DNA of 64,000 nt from Turritopsis dohrnii (taxonomy: Eukaryota > Cnidaria > Hydrozoa > Anthoathecata > Oceaniidae). Of the stretch, positions 25,501-37,500 are shown one piece after another. Under the pieces are notes generated by a model that searched no databases, had not been told where the DNA came from, and saw only the letters and a list, made by a program, of their open reading frames with translations. Each line of letters begins with the position of its first letter. Within the stretch, counting starts at the first letter, position 1. The position numbers and the translations under genes were made by a program. The DNA lies in assembly GCA_027922465.2 (NCBI GenBank), contig BQMF02000208.1:124001-188000 (forward strand), in the 5' to 3' direction.

Positions 25501-28500
25501 TAGGAATGAGGAACAACTTCCAAAGAAACGAAAGTCTCACCAAAAAAACGATATCGCTATTATGTAATTTATGACAGAGTAACGTGAAAAACTTGAGTTC
25601 CCGTTATAAAAACATTTTTAAGATTTCCATGGAATGGATAATCTTATTCATTTCGGCGGCGTATCTATTTCTCTATCTATCTATCTATCAGGGTAATGCT
25701 CTAGCCTGTGATTTTCATATCTCCGCTGTGATGATATGTAAAATGTTGACAGGCTAAAGCTGAACCGAAAGCATGTATAAACAATATGGTGGCGCGTGGA
25801 AGGTCGTGCTTGTGTTTTTTGCTTGGTACTTTTATATGGAAATGTTGGAAAAGTTTACGTACAGATCATTTCATAATTACAGAACTGCATGTGACTTGTA
25901 AAGAGACAGGACTATCGTTTGTATAACAAAATATACGTGATTTACAGTCGAATTTTGAGAATTTTATATACAGGTTGTTGATAATAATAACAAGAGAAGG
26001 AATATCATAACATTGATATTATACTGTGTATGAAGACTCATTTATCTGATGCCGAATCTCAAGATTTGTATTTAATCGATGGTTATGAATTGTATACATT
26101 GACATATGAAACAAATAAATTGGGAAGACAAGATATTGAATGAAAATATCATGGATTAAGATAAGAGAATTCCCATCCTAGTCTTCTTGCATGTATTGCT
26201 TGGCTGACAACAAAATATCTGTCAAAAGCCTTCAATAATGATTTTAATTATGTTGTGCAGTCTTTGAAAAAAGAAACGATGTAATCTTGAAGAGAGTTTG
26301 TGTCAGTACCTATGATGATCCAGACATTATTTAAAAACAGTAAATTGATACACTTTGAAGCAGTTACGAGATGTCGATTGGTTTACAGTCTACAAAACAA
26401 TAAACATTAACAAGACCATACCAAATTCATGAGATCATTTTTAATAACTATGCCCTGGTAATAGAAAAGAAAATTAAGTGACGTCCTTGCACATGGCTGA
26501 ATAAGTCATTTAAAAGCAAAATGAACAATCACGATGCAGTATATTAAGGAAAGCCAACAGAGTAAAGGTCACACCTATCCTGCCTTATTCTGTTTGTTGC
26601 AAATAAAGCAAACCTCTGTGGCTGTGTGAAAACTGCTCTGTATTTTAGACCACAGAAGAACATAAGGATCAAAAAGTTATTACGTAATTGCCCAGTGAAT
26701 TTGAAATTTTACTTCTGTCGACTTATTGAATAGTTCTTGACGATTTTTATTTTTTTAATTTTTATGTATATAAATTAAGCAATTTTACATTGTATATATT
26801 TATTTTCACTCTGCAAATTTGTTATTGTACTTAACAGGACTTATATATATGGAAAGAGAGAGAAAGCAGCATACATACATAATGAAGTGTATAATCCCTT
26901 AGAAAAAAGTTTATTTTTGACAATGAAAAGTAATCACAACAACATCTTTTATCAAATCAAAATTACAAGCATGTCATGCTTAAGTTACGGAAATCTTTTA
27001 ACAACTTAGTTGTTTCTTGTTATTTTATCACACTGGAGATTTTTACTGGGGACCTCAAACTCTTATTACTCTACCACTCCGCTTAAGAAAGTCTCCTTGT
27101 AAAGCGACTACCCGCCTGAAAACACCACATAGTCCAGAAAGTAGTCGTTATAGATACGTTCGACTTCATGGGTTGATGACGTTTGATTTGAAGTTGTTAA
27201 AAACATGAAATACAATCTCCTAGCAAGCAACAAAATATTTACGAAATAAGCTGGATTGTTTCTTTGAAATAAGAGAGTCACCTTCTCTAGTAACATAGCG
27301 ACTAACTTACTTCTCTAGGTCCTTCATGTTTGGAATATAAAAATCAACACTCAATCCGCTGACGTCAGCATTGACAGAAAAGACAAGTGGTTGTAGCGCA
27401 TCTTCAACATGACAGGTAGCAAGAAATTCAATATTTCCCTGAAATATAATAACATTTTTGGTTTGAACATCTGGAGTGAAATAACAACTACGTTATAACT
27501 CTTCACTTAGGCATGGCACATTGCTTGGTTAAACAGTCGGTTTTTGGAAAAGCCATAACGACTGACGTCACACGCCAATGTTGATGGACAGGGCATCAAC
27601 CATAACAACAAAAATCATCGGCTTTCAAAATTGGGAAAAAGAAAATTCCTTGTTATGAGTTTTACTATGCTTTGTCTTGCACACTTTGAAGACAAGATAA
27701 CAATATTGATCCATCAAATTAGAGGAAAAAGAGTACCAGTTGATGACATGTCAGTGTCACATCAATCTCTTGTTGCTCTCGCGCTAGAAGTATGCCTTGT
27801 TTAGGCTTGAAGGAAATGGAAAATCTCCCATCTTTGTCAGAAACCTATGAAGTGCAAAAAATGATAACTATTCACTCAAGAGAATGAAAACAAGCTATCC
27901 ATATCGAATCTGCTGTTTGCAAGTCAGACGAAATGACAAACAAGCTGTACAAGAGTCATTGCCTCAAACAACTTCACATCATTTAAAAAAAGTGAAAGCT
28001 TTTAGAAAATCGTTAGAAAGAACGGTGCTTTCTTATTACAATACCCATTCAACAAGGCCACTTTACGTTCTTGCCATCACAGAAGGTCCTAACGCCCTCA
28101 ATAAAAGGTTCCACTCACATCAAAGAAGATTCTCATTTCTGTTGGCAAAATTCCTCTGCTAAATAGGTACTGTATAAGTGATTGTAATGGTTATTCGAGA
28201 AACAAAACCATTTCAAATCAACTCAACATCCTAAAAATGAGTTAACTTCTTAGCAGTAAAAAAAACAACAAACAAAAAACAAAAAACAGGTATAGCCTCA
28301 CCTTAAACAAAAGATGAACTTAGTTGTATTCAGATCGGTATGCAAACTGAACTGTATGTAAACTCTATTAATTCATTCATTCATTAATTCATTCACCTCA
28401 CTTACTTTTGGTTCTCAGTATGATTTTCGTTGTTATAACCTCAAGTCAAGACAGCTATTCTCTTATAATAAACACCAACGTTCGTTATGTTACTTTACCT

Positions 28501-31500
28501 CATTCCAGTTGAACTTGCTTTCCAGAAGTGTTGTATTAACAAGCACGACTTTATGAGTGGTTGGAATATGAAGAAATGCTTCAGTGATTGTCAACCTTGA
28601 GGCTTCCAATACAATCTGTGGACGTTGAACTTCTGCATGTATTGGCAGATAGCTATTGCGAAGAAATGAACCATACAAAAAAACAGTCTGTTTCAAACAT
28701 AACAAATGTAGGCAAACGAGAACAAACTCCACAAAAAACTTATGATGATGGTCAAAACATTATCATCACTTCCAAACTTTTTTACAATAAAGGGAACAGC
28801 AACTTTGACAAAGAGAAACTAGTAACCTTGTGTTTCCATTTAGAATGGTATTTTCCAGGAAACTATTTAATGTCAAACAGCAGTGTGGCTTGAAGTAAAC
28901 AGAAATGCTTTGCTTGTGAAAAGCTGGAAGACTGCCTTCAGAAGGAATAAAAATGAAGTCTGCCAAATTTTCAATGTTCTGAAACAAAAAAAAATTTAAA
29001 AAAAGGTTTTAGGAAAACTATTCAGTGAAAGTCAGTCAACAAAAAGTCTTCAATAATTGCATCAAAATGAAAACGTTAAAGCTGTAGCAATTCATCATTA
29101 CCAAGAACTTGTCCACATCAGACTTAATCATCCTAAGTTAAAAAGAAATTGTTTATTCTACATACATGGAACTCCTTTATACTCCAGCTAGCATCAGTTG
29201 GCGAATCATTATATAGAGTGATATCTCTATCTTGTGATGTGCCATACCGTACCAAACCAAAGTCCAATGTGGTTTCCAAGAAATGGATGTTTGGACCCTA
29301 CACGAAATAAATCATGTTGAAATCATACTAAGAATAGGACTGAGATAAGCGATTCACATAAGTTGAAACTTGGTTATCTAGAATAAGGTTTGGTTTAATG
29401 ATTTGTAAGTTTATCTCATGTTTATTTAAAAACAAGTGTTTATTTCAGAATCAGATATTTTCACTCAATTTTTTTGGAGCACGTCTAAACTGCTTAAAGA
29501 AAACCATTTTCACAAAAAAGTAAATTTTATCTAATTCAGGGTAAAAAAGGTTTTTGGAAAACTGGACTTCCTTCAGGAAAAAACTCAAAATCAGTAGATG
29601 TCACCTAAACAAAACTGTTTGGGCTAACAATCTACCAGGGAGAACCCAACATATTTACACCAGCTTTCATTCATCTTTTGGAAAATAACAATCTATTTTA
29701 ACTGTAATCATTACATCACAGAACCTATTATCCCAAACTTTTACAATTAATTATAGGTGACACAACAATCATTAACATTTCTGACTAATCAGTTTCATAA
29801 AAATAGAATAGAATAACGATCCCACAAACTATTCTCTTGTTATAGAAAATGTATGAAACACACGAAACAAAAATAGTGAAAACGAACAGAAGAATAAAAT
29901 AGTAAGTATAATTTCCTTTCAACTCCAAGCATAATGATTCCATTAGCAATACCAGAAAGGATTTTTCCTTTAAAATTACTGATCATTAGAATGTGTTCAT
30001 AACAAAACTTTAAAGGGATGATAATTGAACGACAGTTCAAATGTTCAAATGTCGTAGGAATACCTAGTTGTCGTGTTTATGTTTCGGCAGATTAAAAAGA
30101 ATGGGGGAGATTTTTTACAATAACAGAATTGTGATAAATGTTTTATGATGATGTTATAATTTACATGAGACAATAAAATAACAATACCCTCTCTATATTT
30201 ATTTAATGATATTTCGTAGCAGTAGAAAAACCATGTGTGGTGTGCGTGGCTTTTTTGTTGGTTCCAAAAACCTTGTCATAATTATGTCATGAAGCATAGA
30301 ATTTAAGGACTTTGAAAAGGGCTACAAAATTATCCAAAAAATTTAGTAAAAAGCAAAATCAGCGGAAATGTTCGTTAGCAATGATCACTTCAGAATTTTT
30401 TCATGCTGAGTAAGATTTTGAATTACATTGAGTTTAAAATGACGCCTTTACTTTTAGAGAATGGGTGGAAAAAGCAGCCGATCAAATTCAACACCAGACA
30501 AAGTAGAAGGAATGGAAGAGACCACAGGCTACGTTGTTTACAGTACTCAGACCCAAGGCTATGGCATCTCACAAGGAATTGCAACTTATGATCCGGGTAG
30601 CGGTTTAGGCCTATTATGTTTAACAAATCTAAAGTTAATTCACCAATCCAGTGAAATGACTAGACTAGAAATTCCACTTGAAAACATACTTGGCGTGCAA
30701 TCGAAGTTATGTCAAATGAATTTCATGAGTTATCCAGACGAAGATGTTATTTCGTTGAAATGCATGCTGGATGGTTATATAGTTTGTGTCAACTTCAAGC
30801 TGGAGAATCCAGAAACGGCATGTAATGAAATCGACAATGCAAGAAGAAACAAAGCTCTGTCAAAAAGAAAATCGCCACCCAAAAAAACATTAAAAGCAAG
30901 TTATAAAAAGAAGTAGTACTGTCATATCCTTCCAGTTAAGCAAGGAAACTAACGATAAATTGACTTGATGAATGGACTTGAAAGCTCTGTTTACTGTTAA
31001 TTCAGTACTGTGTAGTTGTATATATATAGCAGTCCAGCCTGAAATCACTAGAGAAAGGACCTTAAATTTCATTGACAATGCACCACACAGTTAATTAATG
31101 ACTCAATTAGTTGTTAATTTGCTTACTGATTGCTTTTTAATTGGCTAAACCATTAATTATGTATTAAAAATTTTAAGCATTTATTTCAGTTGATTATAAA
31201 ATGGATAAAAGAAACTTAGTCAAAATACATTTCATGCTTATTAAGATCCCATATACAGAAGACACGCAACTAAATTACATGTCATTGTGTCCACTTTTAG
31301 ATTACTTCAATAACTTATTTCTTTAAGTTCAAATTTCCCCCTGCAACAAATCATTGTGGAGGTAGACTCAATCAAAAACTTAAATGACGTCACACAAATC
31401 CACAAGAGCATAGGACCACAAAATGTTATGTGATCCATCTCCAATAACGTGGACCCTTAAGTTATCTTTATCGGTTCAAAAGATATGCAACTTAGAAAAC

Positions 31501-34500
31501 ATTTGGTATGCAATCAGATGATTTACTCTGGGGTAAGCACTGAACAGCTAAAAAACAGTGAACAGAATTAGACATTCATTTCTCCAAGCTGGTACATTTC
31601 TAGTATGATTTGCTTTCCTAAATCACCTATGCAGCTTGATAGCGTATACCTTTCCTAGGTTAAAAATCACATCATAAGCAATAACAGATTACCAATCTTA
31701 CCATAAAGGTTGCTTCGATGTACAACCGTTGGTGCTGTTGACTGTATGGCACTTCACAAATAACATTTCGATGAATTTTTCCAGGTTTTCTCCCTCGTAT
31801 GGTGATGACAAATTCCTTTTCACTTTGAGCATCTAAATAAACAAAAAAATCATGTTGGTATTGGTTTGTTAGTTCAGAAAGTGTAACTGTTTTCATGCTG
31901 ATTAGTACATAAGTACATTAACCTGCTTTAAAACACTATATTATGTTTATATGACAATATTATATGTTTCACTCAAATAGAAGAGAATGAGCATCTATTT
32001 GAAATGATTTATAAATGCTGATTTGGTACCCCCTTTCTAGGATGAACACCCAGTCCCCTTTTTAATGTTGAAAAGATTTAATTTTCAGAACAAACAGACA
32101 ACAGACATCATGGACCTAGTGTAAGTAAGAATTCAAAACACATATTTTGTCAGAATCCTTGTTTATCCTATCTTTAAGATGTTTTCAAGTGGTGTGGGTT
32201 TTTTTTCCCACCAAACTAACACATAACATGTTCCATGTAGAGTTTTAAGATTTTGCTTCCTCAAGTAGTTTCTGTAATAAACAACTAAGGAACTTCACCA
32301 ATTTCTCCAGTACTGGGTGAAATATCAATGAAGCAAGTTTCATCATCAATGGTTTGCCAATGATACATTGTTGGCGAATGACTATCATTGCTCAGCTAAA
32401 ATCAAGCAAGGAATCAATAATTAAACTAATTACAACAAGACATTTACATAATGAAGATTGCCACTGAGATGTTCAACACATAAAAAATTAGAGACAATAA
32501 TGAGATGACTCGTACTAACAGTACTACACTCTGTAATGTTAATGGTATAAAAGTTCTGGCTTACAACTGTATTAAAGACCAGCTGTATAAGGAGAATCTG
32601 AAAACACAACTTTAAAGGTTTTATTTCAAAACTTACTGCTTTAAGAGAATATGGAAAACCCATCAAAACCCATGCAAAACAAGTGATTAATAGCTGTTCC
32701 CGCATTGAGAGCGAGTAGGCCTTGCGTCTCTATGCGGGAGCACATGGTTCTCCTCCTCATGTTTGTACACGCTATGGTGTTTTAATTGTTCTTTCGTTTG
32801 TGTTATTTCCTTTTATGCTTTCAGTATTGTATCATCTCTCTTATGTATTGCGTGTATCGTGACTTTTTTAATGAGCTTTTTTGGATGTATAAATGTTTGA
32901 GTTTAGTTTGTGGTGTGTCATTGTGTTACGTCTTTGTGGTATACTCTGTGTAGGCGTAGTGTGGTGATTTTGTGTTTTTAGTAGGTATAATTTATATATT
33001 CTGTACGTATTTTATTTTTAGTGTTTTGTAACTAGTTTTTTGTTATTTTGTTTTAGCGTCCCTGAAATATATGTGTATATGTAAACATTGATTCCGGGGT
33101 CAGTAGAGTTATATCGCTATCGCGGTTTGTTGCGGCAACAATAGCTTGTTTTGAAGGTTTTAAATCGAAAACATTTAATAACGAATTAGCAGGTCCTTAC
33201 TAAACACCTTGCCAAACAACTTTTACAAAAATATCAAGGACGCACTTCAATACAGAATAAAACAAGTAGAAATGCTATCCCATTTTTCATTATGCTGAAG
33301 AGCTTAAATTTCATGGAAACTACAATGTTATATAATTCTCAAATACTACTTAATGTTTTACCTTGACACTTTTACAGTAACACAGACCAACATAAATGTC
33401 ACCACAAAATATTAAGACTGGAGGCTTTAAAGAAACTTGAAGCGGCTAAAAGAAGATGACAATGGAAAATTCAAAAAGGATTAAAAACCATTGAACAACT
33501 TTTTAAAGAATATAATGCACTAGTAATACCTTATCAAAAACATTACAAATTACGTCCCTCTTTGTCAATTTAATGAAAAAACCTTTTCTCAAATCAAAAC
33601 AGGGGTAATAATCTTAATCAAATCAACGATTAATATTTGTATCAGATAAAAATTTATCCGAAAAAGATTCTTTTCAGAAATAACAGAAAATGACTACTTT
33701 TGGAACAATTAATTCGCAAACTTTTGAAGTTATTCATTCAGAGTGATCATTGACATACCACAGACAGTGCCTTCAGTGAAACTTTTAAAGCCGTTTGTTC
33801 ACAATTTCGGTATTCTTGATTTTCACTTTGAGTGGGGATATCATCAAGGATAAGTGATGCCACATCATAAAATGCACCAACCTATTGGAAGTAAAATAAC
33901 TACAGAGATTAAAGTTTTCTATATAGTTAACAAAACACATACATGGATGTTATTGAAGAAGATGTGATGTTTTTACTTGAAAAACATATAGTCACAACTG
34001 ATAGTGGTTCAGTGTCGTAGAGCTGAACAAAGAAATGGGATTGTTAAGTTCGTTTAAAAACTATTTGTTTGTGCTTTATTCACAGAAATTATGAAAGATC
34101 AGTCTAAGGACCAGGTAAAGTCTCAGTTAGCTGGTACAGACATTCCAGGTTAAATGAAAAAATAACATCTCAGCATAGCCAAATAGGATTTGAATTGACT
34201 CAAATACATGTGCTTGATGTCCACTATGCCAAAAAGTATTTTCATTGGAATAGGATGTAGAAATGCACTCCTTTTCACATGTGTTTGATGTCAGAAAAAA
34301 TCTAAAGACATCCTGTTTCAGTGTTACATAAAGAATAAAATGTTCTGTCTCCATTATACATGAATGAAAAACGTCCTTATTATGTGAGAACCCAAACGTA
34401 AGAAAACAAAAGAAAGAATGTAATAACAAGACCTCATTAAAGCATGCTGTCTTGACTAAAGCAAGATAATTCCTTCTATATAGCCAGCCTTGAAGCTCTT

Positions 34501-37500
34501 GGCAAAAGTAAAACTTCCACGTTCAAATTGCTTTAACTTTTATTTTTTCAGATAAACATAATACTTACATCCGAAGCTTGGAAGCAAAACATAAATTTTG
34601 TGATAGTATTCTCAGTAAGATATCCAGAATTTGGTTCAACAGAAAACACGCTACATTCCCTGTGGCATTGTTTGTTCTCATATGATGATATTGACGGGGA
34701 ACATATCACCCATGTATATTTCAATGGTACAGATCTATGGGAAAGCAAACAAGTCAAAACTATGTGGAAGTTGTGATAACATGACATTGTCAAGATATTT
34801 CATCCACATGATAAAAATTGGAATGGCATATACATAGACTTGTTTAAAATCAATCCAAACAGACAAAGTAATTTCCAAGTGTGTCTTATCAAAACAACAC
34901 TATAGAACACCAATAATAGAACGAAAAAAAAACAAGGAAGCATTCTCACACGGTGTTCTTGATATGGACTTCCTTATATGACGGTACACCAGGTGTTTGA
35001 TCGTCAAACCTGATAATGTCTTCAGCTGAATGGTCAGTTGTTTCGCCAAACTTTGGTTGACAAATACCACCTTCCACAAACTGCATTTCCAAACATGCTA
35101 CTTCTCCAGTTCCTGTAAGAAGATAATCATCAAGATTATTTTGTTGCATTTTTGTTTAGAAGAACAAATTTTCTTCCCATTCAGTATGCTGAAGTGATAA
35201 CGCCATCACTGATAACGATTGTTGCACTTTATTTAGAATGGTTAAGACTAAGTGATTTTTATTAAGAATTAATTCCTACATTCTTCTAAATTTTGTCTAT
35301 CAAATTGTGTAAGCAAACAAGTTATAGTTGATATACATCTGTTTGGGCTAAAATGTCTAGATGTCATACATCTACCTTCTATGATATACTCTTTCTTCAC
35401 AAAATTGTCACAAAATAAAATTAGTTTTCTGGAAAATGCTTTGATAGCATTCGGTTGGAATGTGACCTTAAAGAAAACAAAACAACAGAGAGGATTTTCA
35501 GAAATCTTATGCTACAGAATCCACAAAATGGAATACGAAAGGTTATGATAGTATACCTGTATCATTACGTGCTGTTTTGAGTCAAGTGCAAAAGATGACG
35601 GTGATAGGATAAATGGATCACATTCAATTGAAGTGGAATCGTCAAAACTTACCTACAACAGAAAAGGAACTGAGTAACCTTAACAATAATGGAAATATAT
35701 TACTACTGAAAGAATTGGACAAATAGCAAGTAAAATAGCAAAGTAATATTTCTTTATAAAATTTCTGATGTATAAGGAAAATAATAAATTCAAATTTCCA
35801 AGAGATAGATAATATCCTATCCTGTATAATAACACAATGGAAAGGAAATGGGAAAGAAATATATGTACATCATTCCAATCAATAGCTACATTGTTTTCAT
35901 CTGTTAACGCAAAACAAAACCTTCCAGGTCCACCATTATTGGTAACTGCATACTTCAGTGTTTTTGTATCACCTACTAAGCTATAACCACAATCTAGGAT
36001 ATCTGGTACTGAAATTGAAAAAGATAGTAAAAAAGATAGTAGAAAGTATAGGACATGATTTTTGTAAAGTTCTTTGTATTTTTTTCACTATGGCAAAAAA
36101 TATTAATTTAAACATATGAAGCTTTTAGTAAACAGAGTTTACATTATCAAGTAAAGAAAGAAAACAAAAAGAAATTTTCAGTGATGTCGGCTGACTTTAA
36201 CTTCCAGTATGTTTTTTCTACGTTTCTTTTCTTTAGATTCACTGAATTCTGAGACCTCATATCATGCGTTGAATAAATATTGCTGTCTCATTATTGACAT
36301 GTATAATAATTTATGGTATGCTTAATAATATTGAGTATAACATTCTTGGTTGTTGGTCATACGTACGTGTCAGAACAGGCGCATCTCGATGTGCTCGTAA
36401 CGGTACAAATATGGATCCATCTGATTGTGTCTTCACCTAAAATCCCAACAATGAAAAATCATTGCCAAAGTATGATCAGATTTCTACAGAAGAAGATGAG
36501 AAAGGTGTATTGAGAATGAATTGGGAATCCCCTTCATCAATCTTGTCTAAAGATGTCTTTAAAGTAAACAAACGAATATAATGATTCAAGAAATGATGAC
36601 CTGACAACTAGCTGAACAAATAAGAATAATCTCAGACTGTTAACTAGAAACTTGCCAAATAAGGAAAGCCTATTGTCAGTGACACTTTGAGGAACAGATG
36701 CATTCATTTATTTATTTTAAGGATTTATGTGAAATAATCATTGACGATAACACTACTCACATAAAAAATAAGAGTAACAGACATGCATTATAACTATCTA
36801 AGCACATCATATCTTTTTTGTGTTTTATTCAAAAACTAATGACATAAAATGAGGGAGAATGAATGTGAATATAAAATCTAATTACCTCCAACATGTCGTC
36901 ATAATCTGCTAGAGAAACAGGCGTAAATTGAACAGTATAGTAACAACACATTCCTGGTGCTACTAAACCAGAATCAGTAGGAAATTCACCTAATGATAAA
37001 CAAAAAGAAAAAAGGTTCTGTCACCATTTAATCTTTTGAATCACATGTATGATACAGCAAAAAAATTGATATTTACCATGGCTAACGGAAAAGTAAGGCG
37101 AACGAGGCTGCACCACACGTACTTGTCGACATGATGATGTCACGTTACGTAGACTTAATTTAATCTAGATAAATGAGTGTTGGAAAGTAATCGAGTTACT
37201 TGATGGTTTGACAAAAACTTTCTAATCTTTCCTTGAAATTCGATTACTTTTCAAAACTATCAGAAGTTAATCAAAGCTAAAAATGAATACCTCATACACG
37301 CAATTGGCTTCATAGTTGTTGAACAGAACAGGAGAGGGAGAAGGTTGGAAGTAATTGACATTTGTCAAACTAGAATTAAATCAAACATTTCAGTTTTATC
37401 TCAATGACATCATTTCTTAGAAAAATTGTACCAATTTTATACATTTTATGTCATGTGATGCTATAATACCTGTCACTAGTCTTAGCAGATTGAACAAGGA

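Noticed and set aside
25660..25695. CTAT run as regulatory element
   Set aside because: Short microsatellite without further support.
33977..34022. Possible extra DLEC1 exon (LYDTEPLSVVTICFS) with AG/GT borders
   Set aside because: It would break the phase. Joining 34569 directly to 33881 keeps the frame and matches the human protein without a gap.
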